Notes under the pieces: generated by a model
What the model was told of the DNA's origin: nothing
Seen by the model: only the letters and a program-made list of their open reading frames with translations
The model's database searches: none
Shown here: positions 7,230 through 15,553 of the stretch, in pieces
Layout: the number at the start of each line of letters is the position of its first letter
Position numbering within the stretch: position 1 is the stretch's first letter
Position numbers and translations under genes: made by a program
Source of the DNA: Gammaproteobacteria bacterium
GTDB taxonomy: Bacteria; Pseudomonadota; Gammaproteobacteria; Legionellales; Legionellaceae
Reading direction: 5' to 3'
DNA: 34,211 nucleotides
NCBI GenBank assembly: GCA_030427555.1
Contig: JAUIBC010000008.1
Location: forward strand, 1 to 34,211

Positions 7230-7577
7230 CTATATAAAAGCATTTTTAAGCCAATTAATTTCTGGCGGATTTCCTTGAATACTTATTACATCAAAGCGTA
7301 CAGGATATTTATCATAATAATTATTTTGTAATAAATATAAAGATGCAGTTTTTTTTATTTTATTTTGCTTACTTAATGTTACACTCGATAATGCTCCGCC
7401 AAAAGCATTAGAGGCACGCATTTTAACTTCAATGAAAACTAAATATAAACCGTCAAGCATGATTAAATCAACTTCTCCTAAGTTACATCGAAAGTTATTT
7501 GTTTTTAAAGATAACCCTTGTTTTTTAAGAAAATTAAGGGCAATTTTTTCTGCTTCGTAGCCTTTAGATAATGACAT
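7230..7577 (-). CDS. yraN: YraN family endonuclease-fold protein (UPF0102)
   Basis: A 115-residue protein of the UPF0102/YraN family, which has a restriction-endonuclease-like fold. Visible signature: GYEAEKIALNFLKKQG at the N-terminus, then NFRCNLGEVDLIMLDG and LVFIEVKMR, which supply the acidic and lysine residues (E, D, ExK) of the predicted active site. The biological role is not settled. It is first in the yraN-diaA-dolP operon. In E. coli lpoA lies directly before yraN; here an 87-bp AT-rich gap and then rsmG stand in that place. Confidence 0.88.
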   Translation of the reverse strand: MSLSKGYEAEKIALNFLKKQGLSLKTNNFRCNLGEVDLIMLDGLYLVFIEVKMRASNAFGGALSSVTLSKQNKIKKTASLYLLQNNYYDKYPVRFDVISIQGNPPEINWLKNAFI

Positions 7578-7664
7578 TTTTAAATCAAATATTTATGTCA
7601 GAACTTACAAAAAACTCTTAGCACAGTTTTTGATTTATTAATATATATAAGTTTTTTCTAAGTT

Positions 7665-8273
7665 CTACTTGTGTAAAATAACACAGCATCTCTCACCAAC
7701 AACTCCAGGTACTTGATAAGTATGTACTTGGTATGGACTTGTGATAACAGAAAGTTCTTCATCCGGACTACGCCCTTTCATGGCAAGCAAAATTCCATTT
7801 GTAGTAAGTAAATGCTGACTCCATTCTTGCATGTTTTTTATACTGCTAAATGCTCGAGATATTACTGTATCAAAATTTATATCTGGGTGATAGTCTAGAA
7901 CTCGAGATTGGATAATATTTATATTACTTATTGCCAAAACACGTTTTACTTCTTGTAAGAATCTAATTTTTTTACCATTGCTATCTAGTAACGTTACTGT
8001 AAGATTTGGATTTGCCATGGCAATTATTATTCCTGGTAAACCTGCACCTGTTCCTACATCTATTATTCTTTTTCCTTGGATAAAAGGCAGTATTGCAAGG
8101 CTATCTAAGATATGTAGTTTTAGCATCTCTTCTTTATCATTAATAGCTGTTAAATTGTAAGCTTTATTCCATTTTTGTAGGAGTTCTAAGTAAGTTTCTA
8201 TATTTTGTTCAAGGCTATTTATGTAACTTGTATGACCTAATAGTTTCGTTATGCTTTGGGTAAGAAAGCTCAT
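7665..8273 (-). CDS. rsmG: RsmG (GidB), 16S rRNA G527 7-methyltransferase
   Basis: A 202-residue SAM methyltransferase that makes m7G527 in 16S rRNA. The SAM motif is [12 protein letters not shown] (about residues 70-81), preceded by the family block [13 protein letters not shown] and followed by VISRAFSS. Its start overlaps the mnmG stop in an ATGA (8270-8273), so the two are translationally coupled, the usual gene order. The length is normal. Confidence 0.95.
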   Translation of the reverse strand: MSFLTQSITKLLGHTSYINSLEQNIETYLELLQKWNKAYNLTAINDKEEMLKLHILDSLAILPFIQGKRIIDVGTGAGLPGIIIAMANPNLTVTLLDSNGKKIRFLQEVKRVLAISNINIIQSRVLDYHPDINFDTVISRAFSSIKNMQEWSQHLLTTNGILLAMKGRSPDEELSVITSPYQVHTYQVPGVVGERCCVILHK

Positions 8274-10141
8274 GCAATTGCCTTCAGTTTTTTGATTTTG
8301 ATTAATAATAATGAAATTGCAGCTGGAGTTATGCCTGAAATCCTACTTGCTTGGGCGATAGTTTGGGGGCGCACCTTTTCAAGTTTTTGAATAATTTCTG
8401 CAGATAAACCTGAGATATTATAATCAAAGCTTGAAGGAATATTAATATTTTCATTTTTCCTAACTTTTTCTATATCTTGCATTTGTCTATCTATATAGCC
8501 TGCATATTTGGTTTGTACTTCTGCTTGAAATGCTACTTCTTGGCTAACTTCGGGCAATTTTAAATCTTTAATTGTTTGTAGGTCTTGATATTGAATTGCG
8601 GGGCGTTTTAATAGTTCGTATGCTTGGCAATCGTATTGCAATGGCCGGTCTAATTTATTTTCTAAATCTGTATTATATAATGGTTTTACTTGTGTTTCTT
8701 TTAGTTGTTTTACTAACTGTTCAACCTTTTGTTTTTTATCAGTAAATTTTGCGTAACGTTCCGCGCTTACAACCCCAAGTTCAAAACCTTTCGTGGTTAA
8801 TCGCATATCCGCATTGTCCTCACGTAGGAATAAGCGATATTCTGCTCTTGAGGTAAACATCCTATATGGTTCACTAGTACCGCGAGTTATTAAGTCATCA
8901 ATTAATACACCGATATATGCTTCATCACGACGCGGGCTCCAAAGCGGTTTGTTTTGTAAAAGTAACGCTGCGTTTAAACCTGCAATTATACCTTGTGCAG
9001 CTGCTTCTTCATAACCAGTTGTGCCATTTATTTGGCCAGCAAAAAATAAGTTTGCAATTGGTTTTGTTTGTAAAAATTTGGTTAACCCTCGTGGATCAAA
9101 ATAATCATATTCTATCGCGTATCCTGGTCTTGTAATATGAGCATTTTCGAAACCAATTAAGGTTTTAACAAATTTTATTTGAACATCAAAAGGTAGGCCT
9201 GTTGAAATCCCGTTTGGATAAATTTCGTTACTAGTTAATCCTTCAGGCTCAACGAATATTTGGTGTGATTGTTTATCTGCAAAACGCACTACTTTATCTT
9301 CGATTGATGGACAATAACGAGGACCAACTCCTTCAATAGTGCCCGCATACATAGGTGATGTATGAATATTTTCTCGAATTATCGTATGAGTTTCCTCGGT
9401 TGTATGAGTAATATGGCATGGAACTTGGATTGGGTGAGAGCTTGGATCTTGCATATAGGAAAAGCATGGTAAAGGACTTACCCCTGGTTGAATTTCCATT
9501 TTTGTAAAATCTAGCGAATTACCATCAATTCTTGGTGGAGTACCGGTTTTAAGTCTACCAACTGGCAAATCCAAATTTCGAAGTTTTAAAGCTAAAGCGG
9601 TCGCAGGTGGATCGCCAGCGCGGCCTCCTGAAGTTTGACTAAGACCAATATGAATTTTACCAGCTAAAAAGGTACCTACAGTTAAAATTACTGTCCGAGC
9701 TTGTAGCTTTAATCCTAATTGGGTAACAACCCCTGTTATTTTATCGCCAGTTATAATTAGATCGTCAACTGCTTGTTGGAATAATGTTAAATTCTTTTGT
9801 GATTGTAAGATTTGGCGAATAGCTTTTCGATATAATACCCTGTCAGTTTGTGCTCTGGTTGCTCTAACAGCTGGACCTTTGGAAGAGTTAAGTATTCTAA
9901 ATTGAATACCAGCTTTATCGGCAGCTTTGGCCATAGCTCCATCTAAAGCGTCTATTTCTTTAACCAAATGTCCCTTACCTATGCCACCAATAGCAGGATT
10001 ACAAGACATTTGCCCAAGCAAATCTAAATTATGGGTTAGCAATAGAGTATTTGCACCCATACGTGCAGCGGCAAGAGCGGCTTCAGTACCGGCATGCCCA
10101 CCCCCAACAACAATTACATCATAACAATTGTCAATATTCAT
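8270..10141 (-). CDS. mnmG: MnmG (GidA), tRNA wobble uridine modification enzyme
   Basis: A 623-residue FAD enzyme that, with MnmE, installs the aminomethyl or carboxymethylaminomethyl group on wobble U34 of several tRNAs. The FAD-binding site [19 protein letters not shown] is at the N-terminus. [22 protein letters not shown] and TGTPPRIDG are the family signatures, and the C-terminal MnmE-interacting helical part ends in [14 protein letters not shown]. The length is typical of gammaproteobacteria. A good promoter lies just upstream (10190-10218, minus strand), and rsmG follows with a 4-bp overlap. No parAB operon follows, unlike the common oriC-proximal arrangement. Confidence 0.97.
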   Translation of the reverse strand: MNIDNCYDVIVVGGGHAGTEAALAAARMGANTLLLTHNLDLLGQMSCNPAIGGIGKGHLVKEIDALDGAMAKAADKAGIQFRILNSSKGPAVRATRAQTDRVLYRKAIRQILQSQKNLTLFQQAVDDLIITGDKITGVVTQLGLKLQARTVILTVGTFLAGKIHIGLSQTSGGRAGDPPATALALKLRNLDLPVGRLKTGTPPRIDGNSLDFTKMEIQPGVSPLPCFSYMQDPSSHPIQVPCHITHTTEETHTIIRENIHTSPMYAGTIEGVGPRYCPSIEDKVVRFADKQSHQIFVEPEGLTSNEIYPNGISTGLPFDVQIKFVKTLIGFENAHITRPGYAIEYDYFDPRGLTKFLQTKPIANLFFAGQINGTTGYEEAAAQGIIAGLNAALLLQNKPLWSPRRDEAYIGVLIDDLITRGTSEPYRMFTSRAEYRLFLREDNADMRLTTKGFELGVVSAERYAKFTDKKQKVEQLVKQLKETQVKPLYNTDLENKLDRPLQYDCQAYELLKRPAIQYQDLQTIKDLKLPEVSQEVAFQAEVQTKYAGYIDRQMQDIEKVRKNENINIPSSFDYNISGLSAEIIQKLEKVRPQTIAQASRISGITPAAISLLLIKIKKLKAIA

Positions 10142-10189
10142 AAAAAAACCAATAATTTGGTAGTAATTTATAGTTAAAAAATTTTAACA

Positions 10190-10218
10190 ATTGTACACTA
10201 TTTTCTTAAAATCACCAA
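10190..10218 (-). promoter_or_regulatory. Sigma-70 promoter for mnmG-rsmG
   Basis: On the minus strand TTGGTG (10213-10218) and TACAAT (10190-10195) are spaced by exactly 17 bp, with transcription expected to begin near 10183, about 40 bp before the mnmG ATG. The hexamers match consensus at 4 and 5 of 6 positions. Confidence 0.6.
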
Positions 10219-10340
10219 TGCTTTTATCCTAATGACTTTACCATCTACAATATTGCATTTTAAGGATGGTTTATTTTTTTTTGAATTTTTAGCATAATGA
10301 TGTTTTTTAAATATTAGTTTAATAAATTGGGTAGATAATA

Positions 10341-10868
10341 ATGGGTTTAAATAAAGTTAGTTTTGGAGAAAAAGCTCCTTTTGAAGTAAATGTAATTATT
10401 GAAATTCCAATGAATGCTCCTCCAGTTAAGTATGAAGTTGATAAGGAAAGTGGTGTTTTATTTGTAGATAGATTTTTATCTACATCAATGCTTTATCCAA
10501 CAAATTACGGATATATTCCAGATACTTTATCTGATGATGGAGACCCTGTAGATGTTTTAGTAATTACTCCTCATCCTGTAACTTGCGGTTCTGTAATTCG
10601 TTCTCGAGTGTTGGGTATGTTAAATATGACTGATGAATCTGGTGAAGACGCTAAATTAATAGCAGTGCCAGTTAATAAGTTATCAGGTTTGTATGAGGAC
10701 ATACAAACTTACACAGATCTACCAAAGCCATTACTTCAAACAATAGAGCACTTTTTTACTCATTATAAAGATTTAGAATCTGGTAAGTGGGTCAAAATAA
10801 ATGGATGGGATGGAGTTGATGGCGCACATAAAGAAATTATGGATAGTATAGAGCGTTATAAAGGGTAG
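10341..10868 (+). CDS. ppa: Inorganic pyrophosphatase, family I
   Basis: A 175-residue soluble pyrophosphatase that hydrolyses PPi to two phosphates and pulls biosynthetic reactions forward. The signature [10 protein letters not shown] holds the metal-binding aspartates, and the earlier [11 protein letters not shown] and later DAKLIAVP blocks are intact. Length and sequence match the E. coli-type hexameric enzyme. The gene is divergent from mnmG across a 199-bp region that contains the mnmG promoter, and secG follows after 72 bp. Confidence 0.96.
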   Translation: MGLNKVSFGEKAPFEVNVIIEIPMNAPPVKYEVDKESGVLFVDRFLSTSMLYPTNYGYIPDTLSDDGDPVDVLVITPHPVTCGSVIRSRVLGMLNMTDESGEDAKLIAVPVNKLSGLYEDIQTYTDLPKPLLQTIEHFFTHYKDLESGKWVKINGWDGVDGAHKEIMDSIERYKG

Positions 10869-10879
10869 ATAACGACTTA

Positions 10880-10916
10880 TTATAAAATTTGTGGTACTAT
10901 ACCACAAATTTTATAA
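10880..10916. terminator. 16-bp perfect hairpin between ppa and secG, overlapping a secG promoter
   Basis: A perfect inverted repeat has arms at 10880-10895 and 10901-10916 and a 5-nt loop. It lies 12 bp after the ppa stop and could end transcription in both directions, although there is no T run after the second arm. Unusually, TTGTGG (10889-10894) and TATAAG (10912-10917), spaced 17 bp, lie inside the same palindrome and could form the secG promoter. Confidence 0.55.
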
Positions 10917-10940
10917 GTAAATGTATAGTGGATAAACAAA

Positions 10941-11246
10941 ATGTATCAGTTGATTTTGGTTTTTCATGTGTTGGTAGCTATTAGCATCGTTGGTCTTGTA
11001 TTGTTACAGCATGGTAAAGGTGCTGATATAGGTGCAGGTTTTGGTTCAGGCGCTTCAAACACTGTTTTTGGTAGTCAAGGTAGTGGTGGCTTTTTATTTA
11101 AGTTAACCGGTGGATTGGTTATAACTTTTTTTATAACTAGTTTATTATTGTCTTCATTAGTTGCTGGGCAATATAAGAAAAGTAAAAATATAATGCAAAA
11201 TAATCCGGTATCTCAAAAATCAGAGCTACCTATTCCTAAAAAGTAA
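10941..11246 (+). CDS. secG: SecG, preprotein translocase subunit
   Basis: A 101-residue inner-membrane protein with two membrane segments: [20 protein letters not shown] at the N-terminus, and [20 protein letters not shown]. The glycine-rich cytoplasmic loop with the conserved [15 protein letters not shown] block lies between them. SecG joins SecYE and assists SecA-driven export. The polar C-terminal tail is short. A tRNA-Leu follows 13 bp later, a conserved gammaproteobacterial arrangement. Confidence 0.95.
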   Translation: MYQLILVFHVLVAISIVGLVLLQHGKGADIGAGFGSGASNTVFGSQGSGGFLFKLTGGLVITFFITSLLLSSLVAGQYKKSKNIMQNNPVSQKSELPIPKK

Positions 11247-11259
11247 TTGTCTTACATTA

Positions 11260-11345
11260 GCCGAAGTGGTGGAATTGGTAGACACGCCGTCTTGAGGGGG
11301 CGGTGGCCTTAGGCTGTGCCGGTTCAAATCCGGCCTTCGGTACCA
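11260..11345 (+). tRNA. tRNA-Leu, anticodon GAG
   Basis: An 86-nt class II tRNA. The acceptor arm GCCGAAG pairs with CTTCGGT, giving a G1-U72 pair as in the E. coli counterpart as I recall it. The D-loop region GGAATTGGTAGAC, a long variable arm typical of leucine tRNAs, the T-loop GGTTCAAATCC and an encoded CCA (11343-11345) are all present. The anticodon GAG is at 11294-11296. The position directly after secG matches E. coli leuU. Confidence 0.95.
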
Positions 11346-11349
11346 TTAT

Positions 11350-11826
11350 TTAATCTCTAAAGTTTTTAATTGAAAATAATGCTAAGTCTATAATTTTTTT
11401 TGATTGTTTATGATCGGCATTAATTTGGCTTACATTATTAGTTAATTCTAGTAAGAACTTAGGTAATATATCTTTTTGAGTGTTTTCGTTGGTATATAAG
11501 TTGTTAGCATGAGTAAAAATGTAATGTAACAAATCTTTGCTAATGGTTATTTTGTGTTCATCATCAACTTTGGATGAATGGCTGTCACCAAATAATAGCC
11601 AGCCGGGTGAGACTTTAAGTTCGCTTGCTATTTCAGCAAGTTTATTTGGTTCTGGTATAGCTTCGCCACGTAAGTAACGTCTACATATTTGTGGTGAGTA
11701 GCCAGTCATTTTTGCAAATTTATTTATATCAACGCCATATGGTGAACGATTAGAGCTGTATTCAGCCTTAATTAAGCTTGTTTTTAATCTATCTGCGAAT
11801 TGAAGTATTAATTTACCTTTTTCCAT
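11350..11826 (-). CDS. XRE-type helix-turn-helix regulator with a C-terminal extension
   Basis: A 158-residue protein. Residues about 30-75 form a lambda-repressor-like helix-turn-helix: VDINKFAKMTGYSPQICRRY is the helix pair, and PEPNKLAEIASELKVSPGWL is the typical XRE follow-up. The C-terminal half (about 80-158) is polar and helical and does not match a peptidase or LexA-type domain I know, so this is not an SOS-cleaved repressor. It stands tail to tail with tRNA-Leu, 4 bp away. It shares the P-x-x-L-x-x-IA-x-x-L-x-V-x-P-x-WL pattern with the smaller protein at 27529. The target is unknown; no phage or integrase gene is nearby. Confidence 0.75.
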   Translation of the reverse strand: MEKGKLILQFADRLKTSLIKAEYSSNRSPYGVDINKFAKMTGYSPQICRRYLRGEAIPEPNKLAEIASELKVSPGWLLFGDSHSSKVDDEHKITISKDLLHYIFTHANNLYTNENTQKDILPKFLLELTNNVSQINADHKQSKKIIDLALFSIKNFRD

Positions 11827-12058
11827 TATTTCTTTGAAAATGAAACTATAATTGTAAGAATTTTAACAAATGAGCGGAAATGTTACAAGAAATAGTGGAA
11901 CGAAAGTCCATTAACCCAGGCAAATGGTTTGTTTTTGTGGAATTTGTTTTATTAAATTTTATATATTGATTGATTAAGCTGCGAATAGAAATAGTTGGTT
12001 GTATATGGAAATTAATGGTTGATCTTGGTTGTTATTATTAATACAATATATTTGAAAG

Positions 12059-12360
12059 TAGAAACTGCTTATATTACTTTAATTTAAAACAAATAAGCTT
12101 GCAACGAAGTATAGGACTTAGTGGGTGATGCTATAGTAGGCCATAAGTTGCTATTAATTATAAATCCAAGTAATGCGAGTAGTTTATGTTTTACAACTTA
12201 TAAGTCATATATGTTGTTTTACTTTCAAGTCCAGCCAATGTAATAGCTGAGTAATTAATTCAGCTAACGCAGAATGAGGGAACAGTGGTTAAAGCATAGC
12301 TCTGTCAAGCCTCGCATTGTAAACTTGGCCAGGATTTATTAAAATCCTGGCCATATTTTA
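12059..12360 (+). ncRNA. Candidate structured non-coding RNA (about 300 nt)
   Basis: Bases 11827-12360 contain no plausible gene. In the right-hand part TTGGTT (12025-12030) and TATATT (12047-12052), spaced 16 bp, resemble a promoter that would start RNA near 12059. Downstream, AATGCGAG (12172-12179) can pair with CTCGCATT (12311-12318), enclosing a 7-bp hairpin TAGCTGA/TCAGCTA (12244-12250 with 12260-12266). The stretch ends in a strong 12-bp hairpin (12326-12353). It does not match 6S, tmRNA, RNase P or SRP RNA patterns that I can recall. In 11827-12024 I see nothing definite. This is a prediction from base pairing only; degenerate intergenic DNA is the alternative. Confidence 0.35.
12326..12353. 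terminator. Strong hairpin terminator, 12-bp stem
   Basis: TGGCCAGGATTT (12326-12337) pairs perfectly with AAATCCTGGCCA (12342-12353) around the loop ATTA. The plus strand continues ATATTTTA, a weak U-rich tail that fits the end of an RNA from the left. The minus strand lacks a T run, so it is a poorer terminator for the repeat-protein gene, whose stop is at 12361. Confidence 0.6.
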
Positions 12361-13236
12361 CTAATATGGTTTTGGTCTAGGATTAAAGATAGTTTCATTT
12401 GTATCTTTTTTACCGCGTGCTTCCATTTCAGCTTGTGTGTCTATTGGGCCTGTGTTATTTGGATTGCTAGAACTTTCTTTATTTATTCCATAAAAGTTCT
12501 TTTCATCTTGAGTATCAACTGGACCAATGTTTTTACTACGGCGTAACCACTCTCCTTTTGTATCTTGAGGGCCTGGGTTTTGATTATGATATTGAATTTC
12601 GTCTCTAGAGCTTATGTCTCCAGAGTTACGAACTAGGCGATACCATTCAAATATTGTATCAACTTGGCCTTCGTTTCTAGTGTGATATAGTAATTCCATT
12701 ATGGCGTCAATTGGGCCAGGAGAATCACTTAAGTACTTTATTTCATCTGGTGCATCAACTGGACCCGCGTTGCGAGAATGGTAATTTATTTTAGCAACAG
12801 TATCTATTGGACCATTGCAGTATGAAAAAATATGATGTAGCGCGTTTTTATCAAATTTAGCTTTAACTGTTTTTTTCGGGGTTTCGAAAAAAACGTGAGA
12901 ATCATCATATTTTATATTAATTTTAGCTTTAGGATTTTTTGAATCTTTTAGAGATGTAAATAAGTCAATAAGACTATCTAATTGGTCATCTTCCCATACA
13001 TGATAAACTAATTCCATTGCGTATGATTCACTAGATTTTGAGTTTTTAATTAGATTTTTTAAATTGCTAAATAAATTTTGAAAGATATTATTTTCTTCGG
13101 ATCGTTGTTCTTTATTATGTAATATGCTTGGGTGTTGGTATGCTGTGTCTTTGGTAGGCGATAACTCATGTTTTATTTTACGATAAGATTTGTCTATCCC
13201 ATTGCGAACATTATTTTTAGATTCAAAAGAAGTCAT
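12361..13236 (-). CDS. Protein with eight 16-residue GPxD repeats, function unknown
   Basis: A 291-residue hydrophilic protein with no signal peptide or membrane segment. From residue 142 to 278 it is built of eight units of 16 residues (the seventh has 9 extra), consensus G-P-[IV]-D-[TA]-x-x-E-[IW]-x-Y-H-x-R-N-x; examples are GPIDTVAKINYHSRNA and GPIDAIMELLYHTRNE. GPxDTxxE looks like a turn followed by a helix cap, so a solenoid of short helices is plausible. The N-terminal half (YAMELVYHVWEDDQ) hints at decayed units. The C-terminus is basic and proline-rich (NPRPKPY). I recognise no family. ATG 13236 follows a strong GGGGAGG ribosome site. A palindrome (13262-13282) lies in the promoter region. 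It stands alone between the possible RNA and lhgO. Confidence 0.8.
   Translation of the reverse strand: MTSFESKNNVRNGIDKSYRKIKHELSPTKDTAYQHPSILHNKEQRSEENNIFQNLFSNLKNLIKNSKSSESYAMELVYHVWEDDQLDSLIDLFTSLKDSKNPKAKINIKYDDSHVFFETPKKTVKAKFDKNALHHIFSYCNGPIDTVAKINYHSRNAGPVDAPDEIKYLSDSPGPIDAIMELLYHTRNEGQVDTIFEWYRLVRNSGDISSRDEIQYHNQNPGPQDTKGEWLRRSKNIGPVDTQDEKNFYGINKESSSNPNNTGPIDTQAEMEARGKKDTNETIFNPRPKPY
12403..12813 (-). repeat. Coding repeat region: eight 48-bp units (16-residue protein repeats)
   Basis: Unit boundaries in the protein, each opening with Gly: 142-157, 158-173, 174-189, 190-205, 206-221, 222-237, 238-262 (with a 9-residue insert) and 263-278. The DNA of the units has diverged while the protein pattern has been kept, so the array is old and selected at protein level rather than a recent slippage product. 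Confidence 0.85.
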
Positions 13237-13261
13237 ATGGCCTCCCCAATAATAGTTTGAT

Positions 13262-13282
13262 TAATTAACTGTATGTTAATTA
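13262..13282. promoter_or_regulatory. Palindrome upstream of the repeat-protein gene, possible operator
   Basis: TAATTAAC (13262-13269) and GTTAATTA (13275-13282) form an 8-bp inverted repeat with a 5-bp spacer, 26 bp before the start codon. Size and position suit a dimeric repressor, but the sequence is AT-rich and may be chance. Confidence 0.3.
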
Positions 13283-13362
13283 TCATATTATGTCCAATGA
13301 CTTCTTTCGTTGCGCATCAATTTTGGGGTTTATTAAAAATCCCTATTTCTGATACGTTATTA

Positions 13363-14559
13363 TCACAAATTGCCAACAATATAATCGGCAAAACTAAAAG
13401 AGCTTGTGAATGCAGGTGAAACAGCATTTAAAACATGAGTTTCATTTGTAGTTTTTCTGACTATGAAATCCATTGCTAGTTCTTTTTTACTTTTATCAAA
13501 TAATTGAGCCCTTATGCCAACTTTTTTACTCTTGACCAAATCATCAGCGGTTATGCTTGGCAGCATTGATCTCGCCGCTGTTACAAAACGTGATTTTAAA
13601 AACCTAGGAATTTCTTGGTGTGCGTAATTACGAAAACCTTGTTTATTAGTCAAATATTGCAAGCTTAATTGGGAGAACACTTCCAAGGTTTCGCGTAATC
13701 TAATTCCAGTAACACCGCTATAATGTTCACGCCCTAATACTGGAACGGCACTTGGACCTATATAAATTTTACCATCAATGCTTTTAGTAAAGTGCACGCC
13801 AAGGAATGGTACATTCATATCAGGAACAGGATAAATTAAATGATTAATATTAATTTTTGAAGATTTTTTTAACTCGTAATACATCCCTTTAAAAGGAATC
13901 ATCATATAATCTTCATTAATACCACAGGATTTACTGACTTTATCAGCATATAAACCAGCAGTATTAAATAAATGACCGTAACTAATTTCAGTGTTATTTA
14001 CAATAATTTTCTTCTGTTTTGGTAAAAATTCAGTACAATTACTATTAAAACTAAACTCAACGTTCTTTGTTAATAGCCAATTATAGATATGTTTTAATAT
14101 TTCTTTGGGAGCAACAACAGCAGTTTGTGGTGAAAAAAGAGCAAGTTTAGCACTTAAGTTTGCTTTAGGCTCCATTTCTTGCAACTCATTAGTATCTAGC
14201 ATCTTTACATTGGCGCCATTAGCTTGGGCACGCTCATATAAATCTTTTGCAACTTCTTCTTCAAATTGATTGGTTGGTAAAATAATCTTACCTATTCGCC
14301 AAATTGGTAATTGATACTCATCACAATATTTTGCAAGTGCATGTAATCCATCTAGGCAAAATTTAGCTTTTAAGCTATCTGATTTATAATATATGCCTGC
14401 ATGTAAAATACCGCTATTGCGCCCACTAGCGTGCAAACCAATTTCATTTTCCTTCTCTAGGATTAAAATTTTTGTATTTGGATAATTAAGTCGTAGTTGT
14501 CTTGCGATAGTTAAACCTAATATTCCCGCACCAATAATTACAAAGTCTGCACGCATCAT
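13363..14559 (-). CDS. lhgO: L-2-hydroxyglutarate oxidase/dehydrogenase (LhgO), FAD-dependent
   Basis: A 398-residue FAD-dependent oxidoreductase of the DAO family. The N-terminal dinucleotide-binding motif is DFVIIGAGILGLTIARQL. LHASGRNSGILHAGIYY is the characteristic LhgO block, and the C-terminal part contains GIRAQLFDK. LhgO oxidises L-2-hydroxyglutarate to 2-oxoglutarate, feeding electrons to the quinone pool. It is the last gene of a five-gene minus-strand operon otherwise devoted to glycan assembly, 10 bp after a glycosyltransferase, so the metabolic link is unclear. Two adjacent ATGs (14559 and 14556) follow an AAGGA ribosome site. Confidence 0.88.
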   Translation of the reverse strand: MMRADFVIIGAGILGLTIARQLRLNYPNTKILILEKENEIGLHASGRNSGILHAGIYYKSDSLKAKFCLDGLHALAKYCDEYQLPIWRIGKIILPTNQFEEEVAKDLYERAQANGANVKMLDTNELQEMEPKANLSAKLALFSPQTAVVAPKEILKHIYNWLLTKNVEFSFNSNCTEFLPKQKKIIVNNTEISYGHLFNTAGLYADKVSKSCGINEDYMMIPFKGMYYELKKSSKININHLIYPVPDMNVPFLGVHFTKSIDGKIYIGPSAVPVLGREHYSGVTGIRLRETLEVFSQLSLQYLTNKQGFRNYAHQEIPRFLKSRFVTAARSMLPSITADDLVKSKKVGIRAQLFDKSKKELAMDFIVRKTTNETHVLNAVSPAFTSSFSFADYIVGNL

Positions 14560-14569
14560 CTAAAATTCC

Positions 14570-15553
14570 TTAATCTTGTGTATTTTGAGAAACTACTTCT
14601 TTTATTAAATACTGTGGTCGTCCTTTAGTTTCACGAAATATTGCGCCTACATATAAACCAACAAAGCCTAACATCATCATTTGTATACCACCAGATAATA
14701 ATATAGCTGACATAATTGCTGGCCAGCCTGGCTCATACCAACCCATAATTTTTTGGATAATAATTACCACTATATAAGACAATGAAACACAAGATAGAAC
14801 TAAACCTAATAGAAGTATTGCCTTAAGTGGTGCATCAGAGAAAGAAATAAGAGCCCTATCTAACCAGTAGTATAAAACTTTTCTACTAAAAACTGGCATT
14901 TTTGAATTTTCGCGGCCATCAAATCTGGCTTCTCTATCATAAAATACTTGTACTTGTTTATAACCCACCCAACTCACCAAACCACGCATGTAAGGCTTAT
15001 CTTCTTTGAGCTCGAGGAGCCTATCTACAACTTCTCTGGATAACAGTTTAAAGTCCCCAGAATCAGCAGGCAGATGAATTTCAGAAATCAAATTAATAAT
15101 GCGATATCCAAGCTTAGTAAACCACATTTTAAAAGCATTTTCCCCAGCACGTCTTCGTCTTGTTGTATATACCACACCAACTTGTTGGTCTTCTTGCCAT
15201 TTTTCTATTAGCTCAGGTATTAATTCCGGAGGATCTTGTAGATCAGCGTCCATATAAATTACTGCATCACCTTTAGCTTGACTAATTCCAGCCATTACAC
15301 ACTCGGATACGCCAAAGTTTCTCGTCATATTTACTAAAACAACATCTCCATTAGCTATTTCTGCGCGCAATAATTGCTCGGAATTATCGGTGGAATTATC
15401 ATTTACAAAAATTAATTCATACGAACCAATTTTTTGTTTGGCGATTAATTCGGAAAACATTTTGCGCATTCTTGCTAGTAGTTCAGGAATTACATTCTCT
15501 TCATTATAAAAAGATAATACTACTGAAATTTTAACATCAGGATTTACCCTCAC
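14570..15553 (-). CDS. GT2 glycosyltransferase, polyprenyl-phosphate type (GtrB/ArnC/DPM1-like)
   Basis: A 327-residue family 2 glycosyltransferase. The N-terminal nucleotide-sugar fold has SVVLSFYNEENVIPELL, VNDNSTDNS and the metal motif YMDADLQDPPELIPELI. The C-terminal part has two membrane segments (LKAILLLGLVLSCVSLSYIV and MSAILLSGGIQMMMLGFVGL). This layout is typical of enzymes that put one sugar on undecaprenyl phosphate at the inner-membrane face for later envelope decoration. The sugar cannot be read from sequence. The start is GTG 15553 with GGAG five bases upstream, and the first 17 bp overlap the preceding gene. Confidence 0.88.
   Translation of the reverse strand: MRVNPDVKISVVLSFYNEENVIPELLARMRKMFSELIAKQKIGSYELIFVNDNSTDNSEQLLRAEIANGDVVLVNMTRNFGVSECVMAGISQAKGDAVIYMDADLQDPPELIPELIEKWQEDQQVGVVYTTRRRRAGENAFKMWFTKLGYRIINLISEIHLPADSGDFKLLSREVVDRLLELKEDKPYMRGLVSWVGYKQVQVFYDREARFDGRENSKMPVFSRKVLYYWLDRALISFSDAPLKAILLLGLVLSCVSLSYIVVIIIQKIMGWYEPGWPAIMSAILLSGGIQMMMLGFVGLYVGAIFRETKGRPQYLIKEVVSQNTQD

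Noticed and set aside
8270-10340. oriC beside mnmG-rsmG
   Set aside because: The intergenic region at 10142-10340 has no DnaA-box cluster, and no parAB or atp operon follows.
11260-11345. tRNA-Leu as attachment site of an integrated island
   Set aside because: No integrase and no visible copy of the tRNA 3' end elsewhere in the window, although the genes after it are accessory-like.
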